Assembly: GCA_963667855.2 (NCBI GenBank)
Contig: CAXXKI010000004.1
Span: 558,001-622,000, forward strand
DNA length: 64,000 nucleotides
Origin: G963667855 sp963667855
GTDB lineage: Bacteria > Planctomycetota > Phycisphaerae > UBA1845
Reading direction: 5' to 3'
The translations under genes and the position numbers were made by a program. This document shows positions 56,241 through 64,000 of this stretch, one piece after another. The notes under the pieces are model-generated. The model made no database searches, was not told the origin of the DNA, and was given only the letters and a program-made list of their open reading frames with translations. Within the stretch, counting starts at the first letter, position 1. Every line of letters starts with the position of its first letter.

Positions 56241-56654
56241 TTACTTTCCGCCATGTACACATGTGTAATCTCCGTTTGCATCCGGTACCCACACCTGACC
56301 CGCATCCGAGCTGACGTCGACGAATCCAACCTTGTGTTTTTGGCCTAGAGAAAACGTCGCACGGAACGCTTCGTCAGCTTGTGACCAGGCAAATGTGATA
56401 TAGATGATCGACCTGCCAATGCAATAGTCAGACACTCTTGAGTCGTCACAATCGTCAGACGCGTAAGGCCCGTTCATGGGAGGAAACAGCTTGGTTATTT
56501 CGAAGAACCAGCTACGGAGGGCCGGTGTCGAAACATCGGGATCGTTGTAATCGTGGGATTCGCTCCATTGAGTTTGCTGTTTATACCATTTCAAGAAACC
56601 ATCACGGTCTGATGGTGGAGCTTCCGGATCGAATACGATGAGATCATAACTCAT
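56241..56654 (-). CDS. Small cytosolic protein beginning MSYDLIVF, unknown function
   Basis: About 137 residues from the ATG at 56652-56654; an extension to 56735 lacks family-like sequence. It reads MSYDLIVFDPEAPPSDRDGF, then WYKQQTQWSESHDYND, WFFEITKLFPPMNGPYASDD and IYITFAWSQADEAF. I recall similar short proteins in many bacteria, of unknown role and sometimes near secreted toxins, but no toxin gene is visible here. No signal peptide. Confidence 0.6.
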   Translation of the reverse strand: MSYDLIVFDPEAPPSDRDGFLKWYKQQTQWSESHDYNDPDVSTPALRSWFFEITKLFPPMNGPYASDDCDDSRVSDYCIGRSIIYITFAWSQADEAFRATFSLGQKHKVGFVDVSSDAGQVWVPDANGDYTCVHGGK

Positions 56655-56836
56655 TGTTTTTTCCTTGCAGTCAATAGTTCTGGTCATCGAGCCGACGTGA
56701 GTACTTATGTATCCTCGTTTATTGCAGATCCGCATTCCGGACAGATCTCGCTTTGGTTGCTTGTCAGATTATAACCGCAATGATCGCGCGGGTGCCCCAT
56801 GCCTCGGTCTTTTGCGAAGCGTGGGGGACGGATGTT

Positions 56837-57262
56837 TTACGGAGAGTTAGTATTACCAGTGGTACCTCCAACAACCTGGTCACGGTATCGACGCCACTTA
56901 TCGAAGCCTTCTTGTGCCTCCTTACCGGCGGTGAAGAAATCGCCGTTGCCGGTCTCTATCCCCCGTAGATTCAACAGATCCAGTATTTGGGCTATTACTT
57001 CTACAGCTCCGCTGCCACCGCGCACGTGCAGTACAATACTTTTGAGCTTCTCCTCGTCGCCCATGTTGAACTCGATTGACCAGCCCGGACGTTCGAGTAA
57101 TCCCCAGTCGGGATTGGTGAAATCGGCGTCGGGAAGGGCCTTGCCGATTTTGGCTATGAGATCGGATCGATGACCGATGAACGGAGGATCAAAATCATCC
57201 GGGATATCGTTTGCGGTTTCTATTTCTCGAGGATAGTCCATTATGAAAATGTCCCAACTCAT
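56837..57262 (-). CDS. Small cytosolic protein beginning MSWDIFIM, unknown function
   Basis: A 141-residue protein: MSWDIFIMDYPREIETANDIP, a central ADFTNPDWGLLERPGWSIEFNMG and VLHVRGGSGAVEVIAQIL, ending with an acidic to neutral tail. Similar proteins of unknown role are common. It and the neighbour at 56241 share the opening MS[YW]D[LI] and direction, but their sequences diverge afterwards. They may be a pair of immunity-like or metabolic accessory proteins. Confidence 0.6.
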   Translation of the reverse strand: MSWDIFIMDYPREIETANDIPDDFDPPFIGHRSDLIAKIGKALPDADFTNPDWGLLERPGWSIEFNMGDEEKLKSIVLHVRGGSGAVEVIAQILDLLNLRGIETGNGDFFTAGKEAQEGFDKWRRYRDQVVGGTTGNTNSP

Positions 57263-57424
57263 GACGGTGGCCCTTTGTTTTAGATACTATTTATCGAGAT
57301 GAAATCTAACAATGAGTACGTCGCGTATACTTAGTTCCCTCTTATTCGCTTTAGAAAATAGAAAGTAGACCGTCCTTCCGCCGGGGGCGGAGCGGACTCT
57401 GTGTTTTGCTTTGCTCAACACACA

Positions 57425-57520
57425 CGGAGGCGGAAGGGAATCGAACCCTCCAGGAGCCGCATCAACGACCCCTCATCGGCTTTGAAGACCGTGGGACCCA
57501 CCAGGCGTCCGGACACCTCC
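57425..57520 (-). tRNA. selC: Selenocysteine tRNA, anticodon TCA
   Basis: On the minus strand a 96-base tRNA starts GGAGGTG at 57520 and ends with the complementary CGCCTCC plus a discriminator G at 57425. The anticodon loop TTCAAAG (TCA at 57483-57485) is that of tRNA-Sec. The T-arm sequence GAGGGTTCGATTCCCTTC and a very long variable arm fit this tRNA. CCA is not encoded. selA and selB lie a few kb to the right. Confidence 0.93.
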
Positions 57521-57522
57521 CG

Positions 57523-57890
57523 ATTCGATGATTATTCGCCTGCATATTTAATCCTGCACGCGGGTTGCTCATCGATCCAATCGAAAACTAATTCTACAAT
57601 GTCCGCCCCGGTGAGTCGAGTCCCTTCATGTATTTGTTTTTATCTCACGTCAAAGGCCGTCATATACCTAACGAGGGACTTTTGTTGAAGTCTTTTTTGT
57701 GTCTTGGTGCCTTTGTGGTTTTATTTTTTTAACCACCAAGACACAAAGGCACGAAGAACGGGATTACATCAGTTTTCTCTTCTAGTTTCTTCGTTGCGCC
57801 AATGGCCAACTTCTTAATATTTTGACATAATGGTAAAACCACAAGATTAGTATATGGGGCGAAAATCAGGGTGTAGGATTGGGTTTGCTC
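57523..57890. other. Intergenic stretch with a compound inverted repeat
   Basis: No gene is seen between the tRNA-Sec and cheY. A compound inverted repeat at 57696-57752 has an outer pair (TTTGTGTCTTGGTG with its complement, 57696-57709 and 57734-57747) and an overlapping inner pair (GTGCCTTTGTG with CACAAAGGCAC, 57707-57717 and 57742-57752). Such words (CACAAAGGCACGAAG) resemble widespread intergenic REP elements. Confidence 0.6.
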
Positions 57891-58286
57891 TTAATCACTA
57901 TGTGCTGCGTGGACTTTTCTCTGGCCTGTCTTGATTCGTTCTATTGCTTCTTCGATGCGCTCTTTTTCAAACGGCTTTACCACGTAGTCTATCGCTCCGA
58001 GGCGGAGGGCTTCCAATAGCGGTTTTCTCTGCTCAATGGCCGTTACTACCACGATCTTCGCCTGGGGATCGAATTCTCGGATTTCCTGCAGAGCGTCCAG
58101 CCCGCTTTTATTTGGCATGATTAAATCGAGGGTAACGATATCCGGGTGAAGTTCCTTATAGCGAGCGACGGCCTCTTCGCCGGTTGCGGCCTCTCCCACT
58201 ACCTGGCAATCCAGACCATCCAGGGCTTCTACCACCATGCTGCGCATGAAAGCCGAGTCGTCTACAACCAGTATTCGCATGGACAT
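57891..58286 (-). CDS. cheY: CheY-type response regulator
   Basis: A single-domain receiver of 131 residues, started at the ATG at 58284-58286 with GGGAG 8 bases upstream; the longer reading to 58337 overlaps the cheD end. VVDDS at the N-terminus carries the acidic pair, Asp54 is in VTLDLIMPN, and the conserved Thr and Lys are in VVVTAIEQR and YVVKPFEK. It is last in a cheC-cheD-cheY set, where CheC dephosphorylates CheY. It may be the regulator that links the large chemosensory operon to a motor or other target. Confidence 0.93.
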   Translation of the reverse strand: MSMRILVVDDSAFMRSMVVEALDGLDCQVVGEAATGEEAVARYKELHPDIVTLDLIMPNKSGLDALQEIREFDPQAKIVVVTAIEQRKPLLEALRLGAIDYVVKPFEKERIEEAIERIKTGQRKVHAAHSD

Positions 58287-58314
58287 GACTTTTCTCCCGG
58301 GTTTCTCGGCATAC

Positions 58315-58782
58315 TTAAATCGTCCTCGACGGTCCACCGTGAAATTCGACTCCCACCCGGCCTGTGGCGGGGTCGAAGGTTATCGAGCGGCCCGTTGTGC
58401 CTCCAACGTCCGACGCCGTTATGTGTATTTTGTGTTGAGCCAGTCGCTCGGAGACGGCCTCTATGTTCTTGGTGCCAATGCTGCCATCCACCGCGAAGCC
58501 GAACAGAGTGGCGCCGCCCGCTATCTTTGCCCGGAGGTTTTCCCTCCTGCAGCCTGCGCCCAGGGTCCGGCTAAGTAGCGTATCCACGCCGGTATCGGCG
58601 AATTTTCCCGGACATCCCGCACATAACTTCGAGTCGGGTAGCATGATATGTGCCACTCCGCCGATCCTGGTTTGTGGATCGTAAATCACCACGCCCACAC
58701 ATGAACCAAGCAGGGTGCGGATCCTATCCGGGCTTTTCACAATCCCTATACCGGCCACCCGAAGAAAATGAGTAGTTGCCAT
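58315..58782 (-). CDS. cheD: CheD receptor glutamine deamidase
   Basis: It deamidates receptor glutamines, creating methylation sites, and binds CheC. The 155-residue length is normal. The catalytic Cys28 is in LLGSCVGV, His45 in GGVAHIMLPD, and the conserved C-terminal VGGTTGRSITFDPATGRV has the family's GGxxGR motif. It lies 9 bases after cheC and 28 before cheY, same strand. CheD-CheC partnership is established in other bacteria. Confidence 0.94.
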   Translation of the reverse strand: MATTHFLRVAGIGIVKSPDRIRTLLGSCVGVVIYDPQTRIGGVAHIMLPDSKLCAGCPGKFADTGVDTLLSRTLGAGCRRENLRAKIAGGATLFGFAVDGSIGTKNIEAVSERLAQHKIHITASDVGGTTGRSITFDPATGRVGVEFHGGPSRTI

Positions 58783-58791
58783 ATCCCGTTC

Positions 58792-59400
58792 TCAGCCTAT
58801 CGACTCTTCCAGCAGATGCAGAGATTCCTGTGTCGGTAATAGGTAGTATTCCCAATCCATTCGTTTTTCATCGAGGTGGAACTCGGTGCGTGCCAGGCAG
58901 ATTTCGTCGCTGACCATGGCCTGGTCGATCAGCATGGCCTGTAAAATCACTTCCAGGTAATCCATATGCAGTTGCGGCGGGCGAAGCTCGCTGTCGATGT
59001 TCAGCCATTTTGCCCAGCTGTTGGCAAAAGCATTGCTTACTATGTTGGCCGTTTCCTCCAGGCAGGAACGAGCCATCTCGTCTAATTCCTGGGTTGTGCC
59101 GATGGGCTTACCCATCATGGTGTCCACCAACTCCCGGGCGACCGGTAAAGTGAGTACCAGCAAGGTGTGTCCGTGCAGGTGTCCGGTCAGGAGCATGTGC
59201 AATCCGACCACCGGTTCGACCATCTCCGGTCCCTGGCAGACGTCCTCCAGGTTGATTCGTTCAAAGCCTTCGGTATGCAGGTGAACTCCCTTGTGCAGCC
59301 ACTTTGAGAGGGAGCGGGAGGCGTCATATGCTCCGTTGATGGCAATGGTGTTGAGCGCTTTGGCCAGGTCTGTTGTCTGACTTTTGATTTGTTCAAACAT
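58792..59400 (-). CDS. cheC: CheC-type CheY-phosphate phosphatase
   Basis: It is a 202-residue protein. The CheC active-site motif [DS]xxxExxN...P is clear in SCLEETANIVSNAFAN (Glu115/116, Asn119) with the ELRPP turn after it. The first of the two sites usual in CheC (LxEIGNIG) reads LNTIAINGAYDASRSL here and lacks the Glu, so only the second site appears to be active. The gene is first in the cheC-cheD-cheY group. CheC removes phosphate from CheY and is stimulated by CheD. Confidence 0.88.
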   Translation of the reverse strand: MFEQIKSQTTDLAKALNTIAINGAYDASRSLSKWLHKGVHLHTEGFERINLEDVCQGPEMVEPVVGLHMLLTGHLHGHTLLVLTLPVARELVDTMMGKPIGTTQELDEMARSCLEETANIVSNAFANSWAKWLNIDSELRPPQLHMDYLEVILQAMLIDQAMVSDEICLARTEFHLDEKRMDWEYYLLPTQESLHLLEESIG

Positions 59401-59547
59401 TATGAACTATCTCCTCTTGTGCAATTCCAAGCCTATTTCGGAAACCCAAAGGGCTGGATGCAGTAAGTTAATGGTCGTTTGGTAAAGTGGAAAAAACGAT
59501 ATGCACAACGTCCGTTGAATCCGAATCAGTAAGGCTGAAGTGGATGA

Positions 59548-59580
59548 GAAACGGGGACGCAGCTAGTTTACAAAAACTAG
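59548..59580. repeat. Left half of a palindrome split by the IS element
   Basis: GAAACGGGGACGCAGCTAG (59548-59566) plus loop TTTACAAAAA (59567-59576) and CTAG (59577-59580). With the IS removed it continues into CTAGCTGCGTCCCCGTTTC (61202-61220), a perfect 19-bp palindrome with a 10-base loop. Confidence 0.8.
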
Positions 59581-61205
59581 CACTACAGCGCAAAGTTGCT
59601 GCCGATACACGTTCTCATTTTCCCCAAAGTGAGTCCTTTCCGGTGTAATTCCCGGATTGTTTTCTTGCGATGACCACGCTTTGCCTGCGTGTTGCGATGT
59701 CGTGTATAGCTGATTCTCATCGCGGTTTTTTCCAGTACCTGTTTACGGGCAGATCGCGGAAGTGCGATGGCCTCAAACCAGGCGGACACGGCTTCACGCA
59801 ACTGGTTAACCGTCAGGCTTTCGACCGGATACGACGGGCGATTGTCGCCGGGGCCTCTGTAGGGAAAAAAAGCCGACTTTTTCTTGTGTACGCTCCTGAT
59901 CCATCAACCTCTCCCGCGCCTTGTTTAAATACAAATGGCTGATCTGAGTCAGATACATGTGACGATGGATTGCCCGCCAGGAGCGAACTTCAAAATGGTC
60001 GAAACCCAATTCGTCTTTGTCTTCCTGAAAGCATCGCTCGATCGACCATCGTGAATAGCCGACATAAGCCAGCCATTCAATCGGCGTTCCCGCCGGCGCG
60101 TTGGAGACGAAGAACTTGATCACGTCCGGCTCTTCCGGATTGCGGGCCGCAATCAACCAGTGCTCTCGAGTCGGCAGGTTATTCCGTTGCATCCAGAATC
60201 GAATTGTCTTGACCTCGCGAACCATCGGGCCTTTCTCGGCATCTTTGAGATGAATCGCCGTCCAGGGTTGATTGTAAAAAGCCGGTGAATGAATCAGCAG
60301 ATTCTTCACCTGACTGGCCTTGGGGCTGCCACCAGCGACTCTCGGAACAGGCTTTTTCCGCCCGCCTCGATGCATTTCCCGGGACCTCAACCGGTGTACC
60401 AACTTCGGATACACTGCCCATCCGTAGAAGTCACAAGGCACCTCCGCCACATAGTTCTGACCAAGTGCATCCAGACCGTCAAGGAACGCGTAACTCTGCC
60501 CGTAATGCTCGTCAAACGTCCATGCCGCTACACGAACACCGTTGGCCAAGGCGCGTTTGATCTGTGCCAATGCAATCTCGGGTTTGGTACGATGCGTTAC
60601 ATCTTCAGGAATCCCCGCAGCTTCCCGCCGGATCGGATCATTCGCCCAACTCTCGGGCAGGAACAGGTCACTGTCCATCAGGCAGTGAAAATCTCCCAAC
60701 GTATAAGCCAGATGAACGCTGACGACACAGTTGTCCACCTTTCCTGTACTACCGCACCACTGACGCTGAACCGTAGCGGTGTGATGCCCTTTCTTCGGGC
60801 AACATGTTTCATCTACCGATCCAATTGCTTTGGGATGTGCATGATCCCGCATGAGGATTTGTTGCAAACGATCCACCGCCTGCTCTTCATCCCACTTCAA
60901 CAGACTCAGAAAGGCCTGCAATGATCGTGGTGGAACACCGGCCTGCAATGCCATCGGTTCAACGCTTTTGCGATGAAGATTCGAGTTTTGCCCGCGGACG
61001 TAAATGGGCAGATACGCCTCCGTGTCACAACGCCCGAAACAATCCGAAAACTCCGCCAGATATCCCTCAATACCCCGGCCAACTTCTGCGATTTGAGAAG
61101 CATCCATGCTCGTGACTCCTTTCTGCAGCGTAACACACGCCGCTATCAGAAGTTATCGAGCCGAATGCGGTAATTTCTTGAGCTTACTTTGCGCTGTAGT
61201 GCTAG
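59577..61205 (-). mobile_element. IS701-family insertion sequence in a palindromic repeat
   Basis: The element runs 59581-61201 (about 1.62 kb) with 16-bp terminal inverted repeats CACTACAGCGCAAAGT and is flanked by CTAG (59577-59580 and 61202-61205). A 4-base CTAG-type duplication is the mark of the IS701 family. The transposase gene runs on the minus strand, with its stop codon in the left terminal repeat. The insertion point is the CTAG of the palindrome next to selA. Confidence 0.85.
59583..61107 (-). pseudogene. IS701-family transposase with a +1 shift in a T-run
   Basis: A DDE transposase that would have about 507 residues. The main frame covers 61107-59806 (MDASQIAEVGRGIEGYLAEF, GSVDETCCPKKG with an active-site-type Asp-Glu, AWTFDEHYGQ, ending SHLYLNKARERLMDQ) and ends with SLQRPRRQSPVVSGRKPDG. 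The true tail, ESLTVNQLREAVSAWFEAIAL to IGSNFAL, lies in another frame. The frames can be joined at a run of seven T (59865-59871) by removing one T, giving a length divisible by three. It could be a programmed shift, but the family normally uses one frame, so a mutation or sequencing indel is likelier. Confidence 0.85.
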
Positions 61206-62611
61206 CTGCGTCCCCGTTTCGCACACGCGGAAGCCAGGGCGGGCAATTCCTCCGGCTTGAGCGTGCGCACGTCGAAAAGGATACGTTCGTTTTTCGCTCT
61301 GGCGATAACCGGAACTGTACCCTGGCGCAAAACGCTAAGGGTTTCATCAATGGAGCCGCTTTTCGGCAACCAGCTTACGCAGCGGGTTTCCATCTCCCGC
61401 CCGGGCAGTGATCCGCCACCGGCTACGGAATTGTCGGTTATAACCTCGAACTCATCGTCAGACAGGGCGGCCGACAATAGTTTGCACAGCTTCTTTGCTC
61501 TCTTTTGCAGTTCGGCCGGTGGAGTACACATCAGTGCCAGCGATGGGATTTCGCCTACTGCGTGTTTTACATCCCGGTATTGCCTTAAGGTAGCTTCCAA
61601 ACCCGCCAGAGTCATTTTGTCAACGCGATAGGTACGCATCAGAGGGTTGGATTCTATACGTTTGATCAAATCAGCTCTGCCTGCGATAACACCCGCCTGC
61701 GGTCCGCCGAGAATTTTGTCCCCGGAGAAGCAAACCAGGTCGGCTCCGGCTTTTATGGATGTGCGAACGTCCGGCTCTTTCGGCAGCCCGAATTCCGACA
61801 GATCAAAAAGGGCACCGCTGCCCAGGTCATCGATTACGAGTTTGTTGTTTTTCCGGCCGGTTTCGACCAGTTCCTCAATTGACGTGTTTTCGGTAAACCC
61901 AACCACTTTGTAGTTGCTGGTATGTACGCGCATCAAGGCCGCGGTGTTGTCGTTTATCGCCCGTTGATAGTCGCTGATACGCGTTCGGTTGGTTGTACCT
62001 ACTTCACGCAGAATCGCTCCGCTGGCAGACATCATTTCCGGCAGGCGGTATGAGCCGCCGATTTCCACCAGTTCTCCGCGGGAAACGATTACTTCGCTCC
62101 CTTTTGCCAGCGTATTGAGAATAAGCAAGGTGGCGGCCGCGTTGTTGTTGACCACGGTGGCCGACTCCGCTCCGGTCAGTTCCGCCAATAGCCTGGAAAC
62201 GTGTACGGGTCGGTGTCCGCGGGTACCCGTCTCCAAATTCAGCTCCAGGTTACTGTATCCGCCCGCACAACCAGCGACGGCCTTTACCGCCTCCGTGCAG
62301 AGGGGGGCACGCCCCAACCCCGTATGCAGTACGACGCCAGTAGCGTTGATTACCGGCCGCAATGAAGGCAGATTGGTATTTTCCAGTTGTTGTTCAGCAA
62401 TGGCCAACACCTCTTCGCGAGTGTTTGCTGTTTCGGTCGCGTTGTCTTCATCGCCGATTAACCGGCTGCGAACCAAGTCGACGGCCGACTGCATCGCGTC
62501 GACTACTACCGCGCGGGGAAAGCGGCCCATCCACTTGCGAACCGTGTCGTGCTCGAGCAGATGACTTATCGCCGGGAGGTTACGCAGTTTTTCTTTCTGT
62601 TCCGGTGTCAT
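61202..62611 (-). CDS. selA: Selenocysteine synthase
   Basis: It converts Ser-tRNA-Sec to Sec-tRNA-Sec using selenophosphate and pyridoxal phosphate. It has 469 residues. The PLP Lys299 is in LVCFSGDKILGG, and TGVVLHTGLGRAPL and GGYSNLELNLETGTRG are family motifs. Its ATG overlaps the selB stop (ATGA), so the order is selB-selA. The last codons (AKRGRS then TAG) are made by the palindrome arm GAAACGGGGACGCAGCTAG; the stop lies at the CTAG where the IS inserted. The ancestral C-terminus may have differed. All catalytic parts are intact. Confidence 0.95.
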   Translation of the reverse strand: MTPEQKEKLRNLPAISHLLEHDTVRKWMGRFPRAVVVDAMQSAVDLVRSRLIGDEDNATETANTREEVLAIAEQQLENTNLPSLRPVINATGVVLHTGLGRAPLCTEAVKAVAGCAGGYSNLELNLETGTRGHRPVHVSRLLAELTGAESATVVNNNAAATLLILNTLAKGSEVIVSRGELVEIGGSYRLPEMMSASGAILREVGTTNRTRISDYQRAINDNTAALMRVHTSNYKVVGFTENTSIEELVETGRKNNKLVIDDLGSGALFDLSEFGLPKEPDVRTSIKAGADLVCFSGDKILGGPQAGVIAGRADLIKRIESNPLMRTYRVDKMTLAGLEATLRQYRDVKHAVGEIPSLALMCTPPAELQKRAKKLCKLLSAALSDDEFEVITDNSVAGGGSLPGREMETRCVSWLPKSGSIDETLSVLRQGTVPVIARAKNERILFDVRTLKPEELPALASACAKRGRS

Positions 62612-64000
62612 TTGTTTTCGGTCTCCGCATCCTGAATAACTTCCCGCGTGTCGCCCTTGCGACGGGTAAACCCTATTCGGTCCAGGTATTCGCCAATGGG
62701 TACAACGTACTTGCGACTGGCGCCGAGAGTTTCCCGCAGTTGGGACATGGTGAATGGTCCATCTGCTAAAAACAGCTCTTGCACTTTGTCCCGTAATTCC
62801 TGTTCCCTGTCCACGTGCAGGTAAAACGTGTTATCCACCTTAACCAATTGATCGGTGGAACAGGCGATTTTCAGCAGTTTTTCCACCCGCTGTTTGTTGG
62901 AGTCGAGTGTTTGGGCCAGTTCATCCGAGGTTGGCGGTTGGAAGCCGGCCTGGTTGAAGGTTTCCAGTGCCTGAGCAAGCAGTTTTTCATCCTGTCTGGA
63001 GAGGGCGGGAGCGAACTCCTTGAGGCATACGAAACGACCCATTACTTTGACTTCGCCCGAATCGACCAATCTCACCGCTAGCACTTTTCCCAACGATTTA
63101 CTCAGGCTTTTACGCTCCAGCCAGCCGGTAAGGGTTTCCGTCAGGCATCCCGGCTCGTTAGCGTGTGATTGGTGATATGCCTTGAGCCAGTTCAACGCCC
63201 GTTTTTCAAAAGTCGCCAGAAAATCGGCACTTACCGCGGCACTGCCTCCCGAAAGCTGAACGATTTTCCTGTCGCGCTGCAGTTCCTGCATTAAAGGTGG
63301 TATGTCGGCGCGGGCGACGTTCGCCGCCAGGGCTATATGCCCGGTGGATGGTAGGGAGAACCGGGCACTGCGCAGAACTTCCGCCACTCGCTGTATGGGA
63401 TCGCCGTGATTGAGTATTTCCAGGCCCTTGATTTCATCAGCCATTCGCCAACTGATTCGCCGTTTCGCCGCTCGCAGTACAACACCGCCGCCGGCCGTCC
63501 TCGCGGCGTTTTCATCACGCAGGATAAACCGCTGGCCGTAGGTAGCCGCTACCAATTCCCTGCAACGCAGTTGAAGGTAAGCACTTTCTCCTGCGTTTAT
63601 TGATGTACCTTTAAGTAATACGCAGCGGGCAAGCACTTCTCGCGTACCGATGCATAATCGTAATCTGCCGTTATTCTTTATCGCCTGTTTATGCGATGCC
63701 AGGCAGGTGAAGTGCACATCGAGCAGTCGAGTAGGTTCTATACTGTCGATAGCGGCCAGTTCGTAACCCCGTTCGATATCTTCCCTGTTGATTCCCTGGA
63801 GATTGACCGCCGCCCGTTGCCCCGCGCCTACCCAGTTGGAGTTCTGCCCGTGAGTCTGCACCTCCCTGATGCGTACCTGTTTTCCCGTAGGCCAGACATC
63901 CACCGTTTCACCCGGTTCGAGTCGACCGCTGACCACGGAGCCGGTGACCACCGTACCTCTACCCGATACGGAAAATACCCGGTCGACAGGCATGCGGAAC
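62608..64000 (-). CDS. selB: Selenocysteine-specific elongation factor SelB (N-terminus cut by window edge)
   Basis: It delivers Sec-tRNA to UGA codons that carry a SECIS hairpin. The visible 460 or so residues start within the G-domain end at FRMPVDRVFSVSGRGTVVTGSV, next the two EF-Tu-like beta barrels (to about 180) and the C-terminal winged-helix repeats that bind the SECIS RNA, ending with LRETLGASRKYVVPIGEYLDRIGFTRRKGDTREV. The GTPase domain lies beyond the right edge. The stop overlaps the selA start. With selA and the tRNA-Sec gene it gives a complete incorporation set except selD, which is not in this window. Confidence 0.95.
   Translation of the reverse strand, partial: FRMPVDRVFSVSGRGTVVTGSVVSGRLEPGETVDVWPTGKQVRIREVQTHGQNSNWVGAGQRAAVNLQGINREDIERGYELAAIDSIEPTRLLDVHFTCLASHKQAIKNNGRLRLCIGTREVLARCVLLKGTSINAGESAYLQLRCRELVAATYGQRFILRDENAARTAGGGVVLRAAKRRISWRMADEIKGLEILNHGDPIQRVAEVLRSARFSLPSTGHIALAANVARADIPPLMQELQRDRKIVQLSGGSAAVSADFLATFEKRALNWLKAYHQSHANEPGCLTETLTGWLERKSLSKSLGKVLAVRLVDSGEVKVMGRFVCLKEFAPALSRQDEKLLAQALETFNQAGFQPPTSDELAQTLDSNKQRVEKLLKIACSTDQLVKVDNTFYLHVDREQELRDKVQELFLADGPFTMSQLRETLGASRKYVVPIGEYLDRIGFTRRKGDTREVIQDAETENK

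Noticed and set aside
59577..59580. Reading the IS inverted repeat as extending out to GAAACGGGG on both sides
   Set aside because: The outer match is interrupted by a 14-base loop segment on the left only; a pre-existing palindrome with insertion at CTAG explains every base.

Overview
The window most likely comes from a member of the Planctomycetota, probably class Phycisphaerae. The pointers are C-terminal dockerin/EF-hand tails on large secreted proteins, a PEP-CTERM protein, a prepilin-like protein with a VDxHV C-terminal motif, and two membrane proteins with the short zinc ribbon CxxCxYDLxG..CPxCG. Taxonomy is inferred from gene style only. Genes are found on both strands, and repeats and palindromes cluster in the gene-poor stretches of the right third.

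Left part (1-10.6 kb): a truncated rho gene, three large polytopic membrane proteins of GT-C glycosyltransferase type (one with a TPR tail), and a eukaryotic-type citrate synthase. Next, on the minus strand (10.6-18.9 kb), come a secreted binding-protein-like protein with dockerin repeats, a frameshifted prepilin-like gene, and the pta-ackA acetate pair with a frameshift in pta.

19.9-31.9 kb is a plus-strand chemosensory operon: cheW, cheR-TPR, cheW, a methyl-accepting receptor, cheA-REC, cheB, a REC-histidine kinase and a PAS-histidine kinase interrupted by an amber codon. The content resembles the Pseudomonas Wsp pathway, but the usual diguanylate cyclase output is replaced by kinases. A second, minus-strand group cheC-cheD-cheY lies at 57.9-59.4 kb.

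32.0-48.8 kb is the most distinctive region. Four tandem paralogues of about 900-1000 residues each carry a zinc-dependent Amidase_3-like catalytic domain split by an inserted golvesin-like beta domain, then an FnIII domain, a glutamine-amidotransferase-like domain and a dockerin. Beside them lie a GHL10-family lipoprotein, a sodium/solute symporter and a conventional Amidase_3 lipoprotein. Together they suggest an exported system for cutting peptidoglycan or a related glycopeptide and importing the products.

The right end holds orphan genes (a PEP-CTERM protein, a radical SAM enzyme, an endonuclease/exonuclease/phosphatase protein, zinc-ribbon membrane proteins), several palindromic and direct repeats, and the selenocysteine machinery: a tRNA-Sec gene and a selB-selA operon. 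An IS701-family element has inserted at CTAG inside a palindromic repeat at the 3' end of selA. Three genes (prepilin-like, pta, transposase) each carry an apparent single-base insertion. The kinase carries an in-frame TAG. Either sequencing error or real decay could explain these.
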